Shown here in pieces: positions 25,645 through 38,500 of a stretch of 64,000 bases of DNA (within the stretch, counting starts at the first letter, position 1; the number at the start of each line of letters is the position of its first letter). The stretch is from Symsagittifera roscoffensis (taxonomy: Eukaryota; Xenacoelomorpha; Acoela; Convolutidae). The stretch is taken from the NCBI RefSeq assembly GCF_963678635.1, contig NC_087068.1:49557724-49621723 (forward strand), in the 5' to 3' direction. Below the pieces are notes generated by a model, which saw nothing but the letters and a program-made list of their open reading frames with translations, made no database searches and had not been told where the DNA came from. The translations under genes were made by a program, and so were the position numbers.

Positions 25645-28600
25645 TTTTTTAATTCAAAAAAATTTTTGTGAAGAGAAATATGTATAACAAAATTTAAACA
25701 CTGCAAAACAAATTCAATGTCAGAATAACTTGTAGAATGTACAAATTTTAAAAACAGTACACTAAAATTAGCAGACATTTTCTTATTTGCTTTTCAATTC
25801 TTTTATTTGAGGTATGTTGCGTAAGTTTTTTTCAGGGCAGTTCTAAGTTGTTGCAAATGGTGTCTATGGTACTTATTCACATCTGAGTTTTTTTGGGTAA
25901 TGGGCTTTTGAGGTTTGATGCAAAACTTTAAGAACAAAGTACGAATCTAACTCAACCAGGTTTTCTATATCTCAGCATGTGCTTTTTTTTTTTAAAACCA
26001 TATCCATTTTTATAATTTATCGAAATTAATACAAAGTATGTTTTTCCTGATTGACGAATACATGCTTTTATTGACGAATACATGAAAAAAGGGAATGTTT
26101 GAGCTCGATATTGGTATTTTCCGAAGAAAATTTCTTTGGAGTTTCTTAATTCATTTGAAATATCTTGATGTTTTAAGCTTGATTTCCATACGACACTTCA
26201 TTTGTGATCAATTTTATCATTTCTGTGAAATTATGGGAGGAGGTTGAAATTAAAAAAATTGGTTAGACTTGGACAATCAGCGCGCAATATATTTAAGCTC
26301 TCCAACGCGTAATTGGCAAATTGAAAAAAGACAAGCTATTTGTCCTAAGTTTTACATTAAAATCAATGGAATTCAAAAATATGAATTTTTTGTAAATTGT
26401 AGGAGAAAAGTTTAAAAAAAAATCAAATGATCAAATTTAAATCAAAAACTATTCCACAGGAGGTTTGGAACATTAAATTTTCACCTTGATCTGAGAAATC
26501 AGTTTTTTTTTATTTCCTCCAGTTTTAGTTTTCATTTTTGAAGCACTTTTTGATCAGTGTGATCAACTTATGAAATCTGGCACGGTGAAAAACTAACTAT
26601 TGTGAACGGGGACCATAATTTAGCGGATATCTCTATCCAGAAAAGTTACAAAAAGCACGCATTGACGCCTAAAAAAAGCCAGCAAAATTGATTGCTATCT
26701 TATCCATATGCAATTTTATACATTCTTTTTGTGAACAGTTTTATCTTGAGTCTTTAATTTGATAACAGGAGGTAGCCAACTTGCTTAGAAGTCAATTGTT
26801 TCACTGGTTTAGTGAAATGCTTCAACAAGATAGCTTTCGGAGAGGAAGTTTAGATGGAACATTTAGTTACAGCCTTTGCGTATTCCAAACTTCAATTAAC
26901 TTTTTTCTCAGGTCTCAAATGTATGTGTGCTAACTATTTGCTCCAGTATGCGTTCTGATTGGGGATCAGCTTATTAAAATTATTGAGTAGCAGGTTCAAA
27001 TACAAACTATAGAGCTTGATTTGATTGGTACTTCCAGTTTTGCTGGTTCATTTTCCTTTTTCTCTGGGCGTAAGCTTTGCTAAAAAAATTCAAAATACTT
27101 TTTTTTCATCTAAAGTTTCACCTGAATAAACAAATTGATGAAGAATTAATAATACGCCTTGGCTGTTATCCTCTTGGCTTTGGCACCGAATGCCTTGTTG
27201 CTGTTATGTGTATTTTGACTACAGTGCTCATTTGAATTATTCGGATGAAGTTCACAAAGCTTGAAATTTGAAGAGCGTTTTTATTTCAAATTGTGTTGAA
27301 ATTAGGAGAAAAAAAGGTTATGACAAACCTTACTGAAAGTTTTATCAAAATTATTTTGGGCGCTTTTCAAATTTAAGGCCCAGAAGTTCATCCTAAAAAC
27401 GGATCAATTTCTGCAAAAAAAAACTTTATATGTTGATCTAGACATTTTTCAGGTTAATCAGACAACCTGATAGGCCTATTGGGCCTCAAAATGATAAAAC
27501 GGTTTTTTAGTATTTGATCTGAATAAATAAAACCACCCAAACAATTTTCCTCTTTTTCTCCAAGAGACGAAAGAAAATTTTTGATTATGATAATATGAAG
27601 TGATACCCACAAAAACATCAATTCATAATAACGTACAACAAAAAAATAAAAAATCTTAAACAACATCTTTCACTTTCAATCAAGCAAGAAAACAAAAAGC
27701 TACCGATAACGACAAATGTTAACAGCAAGGTTATTGATAGACTCCTATGTAAACTATATTGAGGAATACGACCTTTCACGAATAATATCCAATTAATTAC
27801 TCAAAGTATCAATTACACTTGATCGCGAAGTATCAACTATCAAATGTTGTCGATTGTGATTGACATACTGAATGCGCTCTCTTACAGTGTTGATTTAAAG
27901 TAACCGGACGAAACTGGTAAAAATTATTAGAACTGGCATTTTTAAAAAAATTTCTCAAATTGTGTGGGTTTTAGACAAGCTAAAAGATAAGTTTTAAATT
28001 TGAATAGTGTTGATAGTGCAATTTGTTTTGCTAAAAATGGGTAAAAATTTTTATCCAATAAGGAGTAATTAGAGATTTTTAAGTCATCTAAAATTAGGCT
28101 AAAAATGAAGGTTCAGTTGCTGACAATTTTTTTGATTTCTGAGCCTCCTACATAGCCAAACACATATCACGAGGACAAACAAAATTCTCCAAAAAAATGA
28201 TTATATTAATTCTGGTTTGTTAATTAGACAAAAAAGTCATTTTTATTACATAAAACACCAATTTTTTAATTAAAGACTATTTTAAAGAATTTTGAGGGTC
28301 TTACTTGTTTTAAAATTTGTTTTGATATGCGAGAGGCTGCGTTTGCTATAAATTTTAGCATATATCGAGTCGGTACTTGAAGCATGCTTTTTGATTTACT
28401 GAAAAAATAATAATAATGGTAGTTTTTGGGATAAACTTTCGGCTCGATTTTGCAAAATAATAAGCATTATAATGTTTCTACTAGATTTTTAAGCAAGTTT
28501 TAGCTTCTTCACTTTTTACCTAAACTCAATTCCATTTGAGAGCACCGCCGCTTAGTTCCCAAGTGCTTTGCGATCCGTCTGGATACTTAAATTAATCACA

Positions 28601-29355
28601 GTAGATGTTTGCGTGATGTTACAATCTAAACTAGCATCAGAATTTAGCGAATAAAATCAACTGAATTAAAAAAAAAAGACAAATGATGCCATTGATGCAA
28701 ATTTAAGCCAAGAAATTTATTAATTTGCATTAATTTCTTTTTTTATCCGTGAAATCAAAATACATCATAATCGATTATATTATTTCTTTTAAAATCCAAT
28801 GTAACATATTAGAATCGATTAGAATCTCTAATTTTGCGAAATGATTTGAAAACTTAACACCAATTTCATATCTTTTTTGCCGCCAGATCACACTTGCAGA
28901 CGTCGGAATGTTATTCAAAAATATTGCTCACTCGACTTCTTTTTCGACTCAATTTTCTTTTTTACCTTCTTAATTTTTCAATACATACACCACAAACCCC
29001 TATTCCTGTTTAAAACTCCCTCTGTTGGCGGTCACCCATGTGTTTTCCACTATAGTACTTTCAGCCTGGTAACAGAAAATAAAGCCCTCCAGGTTGTCAA
29101 TTTTCTATTGATTTTAAAATAATTGTTTTGTTTTCGGTCGAATGTGCATTCATACAAAAGTGCATCCATGTTTTGTTACTACCTAGCGCTGCATAGGGTT
29201 AATACACATGCATAAGTAAATAAAGACGCATATGCTATTTCTTTCTGTGCTTGTTTTGTTGATTTGTTTCATTTATTTTTTATTGGAGGGTCTATAATGG
29301 GAAAAACCCAACTAACCCAGCCCCAAAATCAGATCCTTCCCCCAACATACCTTAC

Positions 29356-29538
29356 CACAACCCCATATGCAACCCATGGGTTAATGGTGGGAGGGGTTGG
29401 TAAAAAATTAAGAACGTAACTGCGACCCCTTGTGTAGCCCCCATTCCCATTTTTACCAGATGTAGAAGAGGAATAGGGATTGATGGAGGGTAAATCAAGC
29501 CTGCGGGTCAACAAAAATCACCCAATTGTTGGAAACAT
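29356..29538 (-). pseudogene. Array ORF, class B copy 2: degenerate
   Basis: Same structure as the B copy at 22175: ATG at 29538, TGA at codon 7, donor GTAAGG at 29355. Both B copies share the defects, so these predate their duplication. Confidence 0.4.
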
Positions 29539-29755
29539 CTTTTTTTTTAATTCAACAAATTTTTTGTGAAAACTTAAAACAAAAATTTACCTCTCCAAGC
29601 CAAATTCAATCTCAAAATTACATAAAAAACGTTATAGTATTAAATACAGGACTGTTAAACTTTTAATTTTTTTCCAGTTTCTCACTCTCCTCAGAAGATA
29701 ATGAACTAAAATTGTTTAAAAATTGTTCATACGGCAGTTTGCATCTAAAAACATT

Positions 29756-30479
29756 GGCTATTTTTCCTCCCACCTCACATAAGCATCAATTTTATGATGT
29801 AACGAAAAACCTTGAAGGTTGGGTATGAAGACCCATGTTTGTCATAAGCTCATTAGTTCGCAGGCCATTTTTTGTAACAATTGGACATTGTGAAAAGAAA
29901 AGTTACTGGTGATAGTTTTCAGGTAGGGAGGGGGAGGAAAGAGAGTCAAAAATTGTCAGAATTTTTTCACCTGTTCATACTGAAACTTTGTAATACAGCT
30001 TTGATAATCAAAAGTCATTTTAAATGTCTCAATCATGCATCAATTGATTTTTAGAAAAAATCAAAACGAGACTGGAAAACAGCCCAGCCTGGTTCATAAA
30101 TTTTTTAAAACCAGTATAATCTGAAAGTTGATCAAATATAATGGATTGTTATCGATAATATTATATTTTTTATTTTCTAACTTCCAATTACAGTTTTTGA
30201 TAGTTTTTCCATTAGAATCGACTATTTTACATGTTTGAAGATACTGCCCAAGAAAATCTCTTGAATTCCTTCTAATTGATTATTAGCTTTGAAACTCCGT
30301 CGTCATTTTTCATGCCTTGGGTCAACAATAAAACATTCTCAAGGGTAAATGTCTTTTGTGTTGAGTGAAAAAAGAGCTCTTACACCATAAATGTAAAAAG
30401 AGCTCTTACACCGTAAAATCCCCCGTTACACCATAAATTTGATGTTTATGTGAGGTTGAGGGAAAAAAGAACAAGAGCC
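29756..30479. mobile_element. MITE with long terminal inverted repeats, 724 bp
   Basis: The left end GGCTATTTTTCCTCC...ACCTCACATAA at 29756-29804 pairs with a complemented right end at about 30428-30479; the inner 34 bases differ at three positions. Flanks AAAACATT and AAAAAATT are a candidate 8-bp target duplication with one mismatch, as for hAT elements. The interior contains three TTACACCRTAAA motifs near 30378-30440. It sits exactly at the right edge of the tandem array. Confidence 0.65.
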
Positions 30480-31059
30480 AAAAAATTGGGGGGAAGGAAA
30501 AAGACCTGAATAAATCAGGTTTTTGTTCATGTCTCAACGAAAAATAGATTCTTGGTAAAATTTAAATTTGGTTTTCCAAACTGAATATACAAACGTAAAA
30601 AATGTGAAGACAATTTGGATCAATTCATCGGCTGACGTATCAAAAACTCATTCTTGAGTTCAAGAGCAAATTTGTCGTCCTCTAGCGACACATGAACAGC
30701 AGTTTGTTCGCAAAAAACTAAGCAGTCAAAATACAAAAAGTCTAGGGCACTAAATCTCGTCAGTGTAGAAAGTCACACTTACAACGATTTAATTTGGCGC
30801 ATACTTAATAAACTTAACTTTGAATCGCTTCCTAGCAAATCATTCGTATGCTCTTCATAACCTTGTTAGTTATAAATCACGTGCAAAATTGCAAGATTGC
30901 GATTTATTTTTATAATGGCGACTTCTGTAAACCAAGAAATTAATACTTAAACTCATTTATTTGACCAATTACATTAAGAAGTGAGATCTTGAAGCACTGC
31001 GCGTGGCGTTTTGAAGCGGACCAAATTGGTCTCGCCCTTTTAAACCCCGAATTCAAATT
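30480..31059. other. Intergenic, upstream flank of the MGCC gene
   Basis: AT-rich. TATAAATCAC at 30871 is the only TATA-like sequence of note upstream of the ATG at 31060. No other gene is supported. Confidence 0.4.
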
Positions 31060-31641
31060 ATGGGGTGTTGTAAATCTAAGAAACAGGTTGAAGAGGATGA
31101 CCCGCCTTCGGAACCACCTAAAGAGGAGCCTAAAAAAGTAGAGGAGCCAAAACCAGGACCCAAAAAGGAAGAAACCCAACGGGGAACTATAGAGACGGGT
31201 TATGTCTTCCAGCAACCAACCGAAAAAGAGGTCGAAGACAAGGGTCCGAGAAAAGAGACGATAACACCATCGGAATCGGAGTCTCCGAGTGCCACGGGGG
31301 AGATCGCAGCCGATGAACCGTCGATTACCCAGAACCTCATAGACCCCGAGGAGGAATGTACCCCCCTAGAAGGACCTAGTATCGCGGATGGGGGGAAGGC
31401 TGAAGTTGAGCCTATAGAACCGGTTCAAATCCCTATCACGACAAAAGTAGACAAAATGGGCCCGGGTGACAAGAATCACGTGATTGTTCGAAGCTCGTTA
31501 TTTTCAAATGGAACTGGGAATCATTTGGATCCGAATGATGTTTCGGGACAGCCGAATCCGAACCTGACTGGCTCGAGTACGTATTACACCGACACGACTG
31601 GAATGACAACCGAGACGACGACAAGGAGTACTCGGAAATGA
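31060..31641 (+). CDS. Dually acylated, disordered 193-residue protein (single exon)
   Basis: Begins MGCCKSKK: Gly2 is in an N-myristoylation context with Cys3 and Cys4 as palmitoylation sites and a following basic stretch, so the protein should be anchored to the cytoplasmic face of membranes. The rest has no hydrophobic segment. Residues 10-45 are Pro/Glu/Lys-rich with repeated P-K-x-E units, the middle is acidic, and the tail is Ser/Thr/Asn-rich, ending in a Thr/Arg stretch. The ORF is visibly more GC-rich than its flanks and uninterrupted, which supports coding. Family not recognised; similar N-termini occur in small adaptor and scaffold proteins of unrelated families. No intron is needed. 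No AATAAA is obvious close downstream. Confidence 0.7.
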   Translation: MGCCKSKKQVEEDDPPSEPPKEEPKKVEEPKPGPKKEETQRGTIETGYVFQQPTEKEVEDKGPRKETITPSESESPSATGEIAADEPSITQNLIDPEEECTPLEGPSIADGGKAEVEPIEPVQIPITTKVDKMGPGDKNHVIVRSSLFSNGTGNHLDPNDVSGQPNPNLTGSSTYYTDTTGMTTETTTRSTRK

Positions 31642-32278
31642 TCGTTTCAGATAGAGAGTTTCCGCAATAACAAAATTGGATACCGATTTTGGCATAATGG
31701 AAGAAGTCCCTAGGAAAAAGCGCCAAAAATTCAAGTGTACAATTATATATTATAACAAAGGTCCATGAACTAAGTTTTTTCAGTTTAGCTCTGTTTGATC
31801 GATGCGATCGCAATGTTAGATTAGTACGAAGTTCTGAAATTGAGATGAAAATTTTTTGGCGAATTAAGCAACTTAAGCAAAGTCTTTTGGCTTTTTTCCA
31901 CTTTCCACCCGAATTTGAAAATTAGTTTTGAAAAATCTTTCAAACATTTTCATGATGCAATCAATTTTGAACAAATTAGTTCTGAATACCTTCTTCACAA
32001 AATCACATATTGAGCCAAAAAATAAGGTAAAACAACTATGGAAGTAATACTTTTTGACAAAGAGGGAAGTGGAAAACAGCCTATCGTTTAATGCAGAATG
32101 TTTTCGGCACAATGGTGTTTTGTGGTAGTTTTCTCAGCCAAAATTTGGTGTTAAAGGCACTTTTACTGTTTCTTAAGGCGCTTCTCATGTCAAACTTACT
32201 GTTTAAGGCGCTTTTCATGTCAATCTAGACTAAAAGTAACCAAGGAGATCTGTTTTCTGTTCATGTGGCACAGAATCT
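31642..32278. other. Intergenic, no supported gene
   Basis: AT-rich downstream flank of the MGCC gene. Two near-copies of TTAAGGCGCTTYTCATGTCAA occur at about 32175 and 32203. Minus-strand ORFs here are short and unsupported. Confidence 0.4.
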
Positions 32279-32485
32279 GGGTCTTTTTCCTTCTCCTCTC
32301 CCACCTCACATTTAAATCAACTTTATGGTGTAGCGAGGTATTATAGTACATTAGGCATGATACCGAATATGAATATGTTTTTCATAGCCTAATCAGTCCG
32401 CATGCCAATTTTTGTAATAAAAAGAAAATGTGAACACAGCAATTACTAGTGAAATTTTGTATGTGGGTGGAAGGAAAAAAAGCCC
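32279..32485. mobile_element. MITE related to the 29756 element
   Basis: The left end GGGTCTTTTTCC followed by CCCACCTCACAT and TTTATGGTGTAGCG matches the ends of the 29756 element. The right end GGAAGGAAAAAAAGCCC is its approximate complement. Flanks AGAATCT and AGGATCT may be a degraded target duplication. No ORF. Confidence 0.55.
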
Positions 32486-32822
32486 AGGATCTTCTGACCG
32501 CAATGGTTTTAGAAAACAAATTCAATGGTAAAATACTTTTCCTTTTTCCAGTATCTAACAGTTTCAAAATTGAGAAACTACTTTGGCGTTGTCATAACGC
32601 AGGAAAACTTGAACAAACGAACAATTGCGAGCAATTTTGATAAACATACTCTACATCGCAACATCAAGCTTTCAGACATAATAAAACCTTACGCAAAAAA
32701 TTTGAGAAAGTGGAAAAGAACCAAAATTAACTTCAAATTTTTGTAAAAACATTCAGTGAAAAAAAGTTAAAAGCAAATAAAAAAATAAAAACAGTCACAA
32801 TGTTGGCTGTTTTCCATTCTTC

Positions 32823-33040
32823 GGCTCTTTTCCAGTTCACCACCCCCTTTCAAAATACCGAGTTTTATGTTTGTTTTACGTGTTATTACGGCTAAGTTCG
32901 TGATGTTACGCTGTAAAGTATGATGAACAAATCTGTTCACAGTTATCGATTTGTTCACCACGCCAAGCTTCATTGCATTATGACAAGGTTAAATAAGCTT
33001 TTCGAAATTGAATTTGAAAGGGGGGGTCTGGAAAAGAGCC
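32823..33040. mobile_element. MITE, 218 bp, GGCTCTTTTCCAG ends
   Basis: GGCTCTTTTCCAG at the left and its exact complement CTGGAAAAGAGCC at the right form the terminal repeat, which continues imperfectly for about 30 bases (CCCCCTTTCAAA / TTTGAAAGGGGG). Flanking octamers CATTCTTC and CACTTTTC differ at two positions, compatible with a hAT-type duplication. Confidence 0.7.
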
Positions 33041-35003
33041 CACTTTTCTTCCGTTCATTTTTTTTATTTTATAATTGTTTTTAAAGCGTGATTAAAAAAG
33101 AAGAATAAAAATGTGCTCTTTATTTCGCCGCCTCGGATTTCTTAGAACAAAAGTACTCGTTCACAGTGTCCATTTGTTCTAAAAATAGACTTTCTAAAAA
33201 TGAACTGATAAGACCAATGCAATTTTCTTTGGACAAAATACTTAAGCTTGTAGGACCACCTAACTAACCATAGCATTGATTCGGTTAGTTTAATTCAAGT
33301 TTTGATGTGTTAACTGAAATTGAAGTGGAATTTCTACTTACAGTTTTTTGTAATTTTTTAGGATTTTTGAAGTTTTCGCTAGCTTATGATAAAATTTATT
33401 GTAAAAATTCCAATTTTTCAATAAAGCCTAGTGTAGGCGGCGTTCAAATCCAGCTTTGAGAACAGTTTAGTTTATATTGAGTCATGTGTCCATCATTTGT
33501 GTTATTGAGAGAAAAATTTGAAAAACTAACTTGAATAAGTTTTCATGACTTGAATTTCATTTAAAACTTTTTATGTTATTTTGAACCTGTTTGACCGATA
33601 AAGACGCCGAGGCACAAACACGCCGCTGTTCTGAAACTAACTGTAAAATATCATTTAAAGGGTAGTTTCAATTTTTGCTCAAAAAACCTAAATTTTTTTT
33701 CTTCCTCGAACTGCACTTTTGGTATACAAGGAAAACTCAAATTTAAAAGCTTTAAAAGCTAGCAACCTAGAATTGTTTGAACTATCACCTTTTTTTACAA
33801 AGCAGTCCTCAACTCCACCACGGTGTTAAGTGTTTACATTATTTTTCATGCAATATAAATTATCAGGCAACTTGTAACTAAATTTTCGAGTATTGCTGAC
33901 CACTCGAACATCGAGTTAAGTGCTGTCGATTAACATCTGTTTTGTTTTGCGGAAGATGCCAGTAGGTTTACAATAATTTCAGCGAAGTTGTGATGTACGA
34001 AACGTAAGATGAACAAAAACATCTGGCTGAGTTCTCAGTTTTTTCCAAAATTTGTTCAAGTTTTCCCGATTGTCGTAGTTGATTTTAAACACTTACTTAA
34101 AAGTAATCAGTTCTCTAAAGTCTGTAATGACCTGTTGCAAAATGTTGTACAGGGAACTCCAAAATTTTAAACATTTTTTAAAATTTTTTTCTGCTCCTAA
34201 TTAGTTAAAAATGGTAGCAAAAATTTAATTTGCCTTTTTTTTTAGAAAAACAGCTGAAATCTAAAAATACCGGGTTGGAACTTGTCATCAATTTTCCTGT
34301 CAAAATCTTGCAAGCGCTATATTATCACGTTAAAACGAAATACTTTTTTAAAATTTTGATACAAAAACTGGGTGATTGTCGCTCCCTGTAATTAATTGGT
34401 TTAATGTCGCTTTTGATAATAATTCTCAACTACCAGAAAAAAAAAGATCAAATAGCTTGACCTGGATTGACGTCGCAGAGATAATCATAGCTGATTCAGA
34501 CTCTGATCAGTGTCAGGTTATGCATGGTTAAAACTGAAACAGCGCCGAGTTCGGAATTAGCGTTTAATTATCCTTGAATCAGCTCTGATTTTTAGGTTTG
34601 AAGAAAAAAAACATCTTCAACGGCGATTAAACGCATAATCTGCAGCTTTGCAGTCACATACAATTACTCCCAGCGATCGTCGCATTGATTTATCTTTGAT
34701 GATTCAGGGCCTCATGTTAAAAAAAATGTTCATCGCAGATTCTGGCCATGAATTCCATGGTCACTTATTCAAATCAGTCAGTTTGCAGCATTGATTCATG
34801 AAATAATGCGCCAAATCGGCGATTGTTGTCCCTGCGGCGTCAACCCGGCTACACGAAGTTTATTTTTCATAGCCAACTTCAAAAAATTTTAAACCCATTT
34901 TGATACAGTTTTCTTAAAAAATATTTGTTTTAGCTTTGTTTGCAAATGGTCAGAACAAACACTTAAGCCTGCAAAACTTTTTTATATCTTTGAGACTTAA
35001 ATT
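33041..35003. other. Intergenic, no supported gene
   Basis: AT-rich DNA upstream of the SLC17 gene. I see no ORF, RNA gene or repeat I can support. A slightly more GC-rich patch lies at about 34470-34850, without recognisable content. Confidence 0.4.
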
Positions 35004-35095
35004 TTGGAACATATTTAAAGGTTTGTCTATGGAATCCAGGAACATACAGACACAAAATTGTGCGCCTATCCAGAGCACAGTTTGGCCTCATAATG
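35004..35095 (+). repeat. 92-bp inverted repeat, left copy
   Basis: Matches the reverse complement of 63737-63828 over its full 92 bases with about eight differences (roughly 91% identity); similarity stops abruptly at both ends. The two copies face each other around the SLC17 gene. It contains no ORF. Confidence 0.9.
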
Positions 35096-35544
35096 TTCGG
35101 AACATTTTTTGCTGAGTGCTATGAACTTGTGGTCGCCGACTGACAAACCATTGGAACGTTGAAGATTTCTCTTATCAAGATTTGACACAATTTCCATAAT
35201 ATAATGCTCAATAATGTATTGGAATTGTTGAGCCGGAAGTGTGATCATTTACACCAGAGTTCAAAGGTGATAGCAATAGCAAAGGTCATTATATCTTATC
35301 AGGTGAACGTGAAATGGATCATATATCAAACTGAACACGGTCATATCTTCGATTTTTGTCAAACTTTATACTTCTACCGCTTCCTGATTATATCGATTAA
35401 ACAATTTACGAAAATTATCATGGAAGAATAATAGTTTTTAATACGCGGATTTTTATTAGGATAGCGTCGAAAGATTGTTTAATTGAAGTTTCACGAAAAG
35501 CAACTTGGATATACTCAGAACTTCAACGCGATAGATGTTCAAGT

Positions 35545-38500
35545 ATGTTCAGCGAGACTAAAAATTACGCAAATGGAAGAACAGCCTCTGGTTCTAACTC
35601 GGCGGACGAGGAGAATGAAAAAATCGCGTTTCGAGATTCGTTCACGCCTCGGCTTTTCCCCTCGTACAGACTGTACGTGGCTTTTATGACTTCATTGGCC
35701 CTCTTTCTTGGCTATGCTCTGCTGACTGACTTCAGTGTTGCTATTGTGAAGATGGCTTACCAGAAACCGACAGAGACACAGAGGTCCATGAACTCTTGTG
35801 CTGCGTTTCAGGTATATATGGCTTATCTGTCAATTGTAATGCCAACTAAATCGAGGGCATTTTGGAGGATCTTCTCTGAAAAATAATTGTTATAAAATGC
35901 TTTGAAAATCCTAGTTCTACAAACTGTACTTTTATCGCCGATGTGGCGTACTTGTTATTGTAATTGTTATTGAACACTCTCGAAAGCGTGAAAGAAACTA
36001 TGGCGTACGGTTTTTTTTATTATGACTGATTGAATTTTGCCGTTTTAGGGATGAAATATAAGTGTCACGTGGGATACCATGTTTAATTCATCTGTAGTAA
36101 AAACTCTGATTTTAAACAAAATACAGTAAATTTTCTCTATATGAAGAAAATTTAGGCTGAGATTTTTGCTATTCACAATCAATTGTAACAAAGAAAAAAT
36201 CAATTTAATTTGCAAATGTATCATATCAAGCTTCGAATAAAATAAAAAAGATATTTGACAAAATTAGATTTTTTTTTTGATATTTTTTGCAATGATGAAT
36301 GCGGTCGGAGCAATCTGTGCTACTTGCAATATTTGCTACTAGCAAGCTGTGCAACCAGCTATTCTTGCTTCCTGTAAATCTTTGGGTAGAATTTTAGTCT
36401 TAAAATATTTTGTTTTAGAGCAGGAGCTGGGTTTGTTAGTAAAAAGTAACAAAAGATGGAAAACTTTGGCCTACTTAAGACATAATATGACTGACAGTTT
36501 GGCGATATTTACGAAACTTTTGTTTTCAAAATGAACTGAGCTTTTAAACTGAAAATTTATATACAATAACAGAAATAAAAAATGAAAATTTCGTTCCTTT
36601 TTCAGCTTTCCGTTTGCCTGAGCGTCCGATTAAGTTACGCTACCTGAAAAAAAAAAAACGTTTTTTTTTTCCATAGAATGAAACTTCCAATATCAACTCT
36701 TCCAGTCTTCAAGCCGGTGATTTCTCTTGGCCACCTAAAATGCAAGGAATTCTTCTCTCCTCCTACTACTATGGTTACGCCATTGGGCAAGTGCCAGGGG
36801 GAATAGTAGCCGGTAAATTGGGCGGGAAAACTGTCATGGGTCTATCAATGATCATCTCTGGACTTTTGACTCTTCTAACACACATTGCGGCCACGGCTCA
36901 TGTCGTTTTTCTGATCACCGTACGAGTACTCGTCGGATTGTGGTCCGGCGCAAATTACCCGGCGGCTATGGTTCTAATGGGATACTGGAGTTATGAAAGC
37001 GAAAACACAATTCTTCTGGCTCTAGCAACGACTGGGTCCAAGATTGCTCCTGTGGTGTCTCAGATTGTCAGTGGGATCCTTGCCGACCGTCAGTTCCTAG
37101 GAGGATGGCCGCTGGTGTTCTATTTTTGGGGCGTAGTCACGCTACTGTTTGTGCCATTTTGGTTCCTTTCGGTCAAGGAGAAACCTGATAATGAGTCTTT
37201 GACTGAAGATGACCTGGACGCTTCTTTGACGAGGAAAGAGCTGTCACTATCTGTAAGTATTAAACTAGAGTAAAAGGAAACGTCTGCATAGAGTTTCAAT
37301 TCATACCTTCTTGTAAGCTTATCAAACGACGTATATGATTCAGTGAACCAAAAATACTAAAAATCTGTTCAAAACGAAATCTTTTTGTTCTCAAATGAAC
37401 AATAACCACATAAACAATAGCAACTTTTCATCATAAAAACCACAGAACAAGTATAATTGTTTAAACTTCAGAGTTTTGTCAACTCAAAATGAAAATAGCA
37501 AATTAATACCAAATGTGAGACCCTTCAGTGTCAAATGACAATGAACCGACATTCCTGTATAACTTTGACATCGAATAGTCTCTCTTGTTATTTAGGTCCA
37601 CGAAATTGACTTTCCGAGCTCTCTCAAAGCACTAAAAAGCCCGTTTCTCCAAACGGACTTTTTAGTGTTCTCCCAAACTTTCCAAAATGTCTCTCAAAAA
37701 ATTTCTGTGCCGCAGGCAAAGCTTAAAAAAAATCAGGTCAAAATGCCGTTTTTGGCCACCTTTAGAGAAAAATTACGTTATTCTGCACGCGTTCCACCCT
37801 CAAAATTAGTGTATATTGGCACCCAAGGCGCCTTTAGAAAAATTTTAGGGTCCATCAGCCAAAAATGGATATCTCAAAATAGTTCATATGGGGGACCAAA
37901 TTAGTTCTTAGGGTCAGCAGGGGATCGAATCCCTGAAAACAAAAGGCATCCGCCCCTGTCAGCCCCCCCCCTAATTCCACCCCTGTTTGGCAAAAAAATA
38001 CTGTACTTTTTTGTTCGGTATTGCATTTTTTGAAGACAAGTGTTGTCGATCATGCCTTATTCATTATTTTTCTACGCGATCGTATAATTTTAGATTCACA
38101 CCACCCACTAAAAACTACAATAATTTGAAAAGTAAAAAAAAAACAATTCTATTTTTTTTTATATTAAAACGGTCGGATTTTTTTAAGCAACTTGCACAGC
38201 AACTGGTTGTCCTTGTTTTATTTATGTTTGCTTCATTCATGTGCTATTACAGTGCAATTTGATTATTGGAACGTGATCTAAACTATATTTTATGATTGGA
38301 TAAATTAGATATTTTACCACTGTAAAGTATTTAATATTAACCAATCATGATCCATCTAACTAACAACCCACTTATTTGTAAGTGCTGAAATTACTTGTAA
38401 TTTCAGCACCAGAGAGATTTGAATTTAACTTAGAAATTAGTTGTCTCTCCAAGAGAACTTCAGCAGCCGCTTCATGATCTTTTCAAGCGCTAAACAAAAT

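Larger units (their letters stand above)
10055..29755. repeat. Tandem array of about five 3.2-4.1 kb units, classes A and B
   Basis: The landmark GCTACGCGAGAGGCT (B form: GATATGCGAGAGGCTG) recurs near 10065, 13724, 17594, 20953, 24420 and 28323. Using the repeated minus-strand ORF as the unit end, the units are: 0 (partial) 10055-11083; 1, 11084-14962; 2, 14963-18834; 3, 18835-22402; 4, 22403-25644; 5, 25645-29755. Units 1 and 2 are nearly identical; unit 2 lacks about 10 bp near 15950. Units 3 and 5 have a diverged right half (class B). Unit 3 lacks about 540 bp that unit 5 has. Unit 4 lacks the first 650 bp of an A unit and starts in a B tail. No transposase, LTR or rRNA is visible in a unit. 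Confidence 0.93.

Noticed and set aside
37915-37935. tRNA-like B box (GGATCGAATCC) suggesting a tRNA or SINE
   Set aside because: No matching A box or cloverleaf could be drawn; neighbouring GC-rich words fit a small DNA transposon end better.
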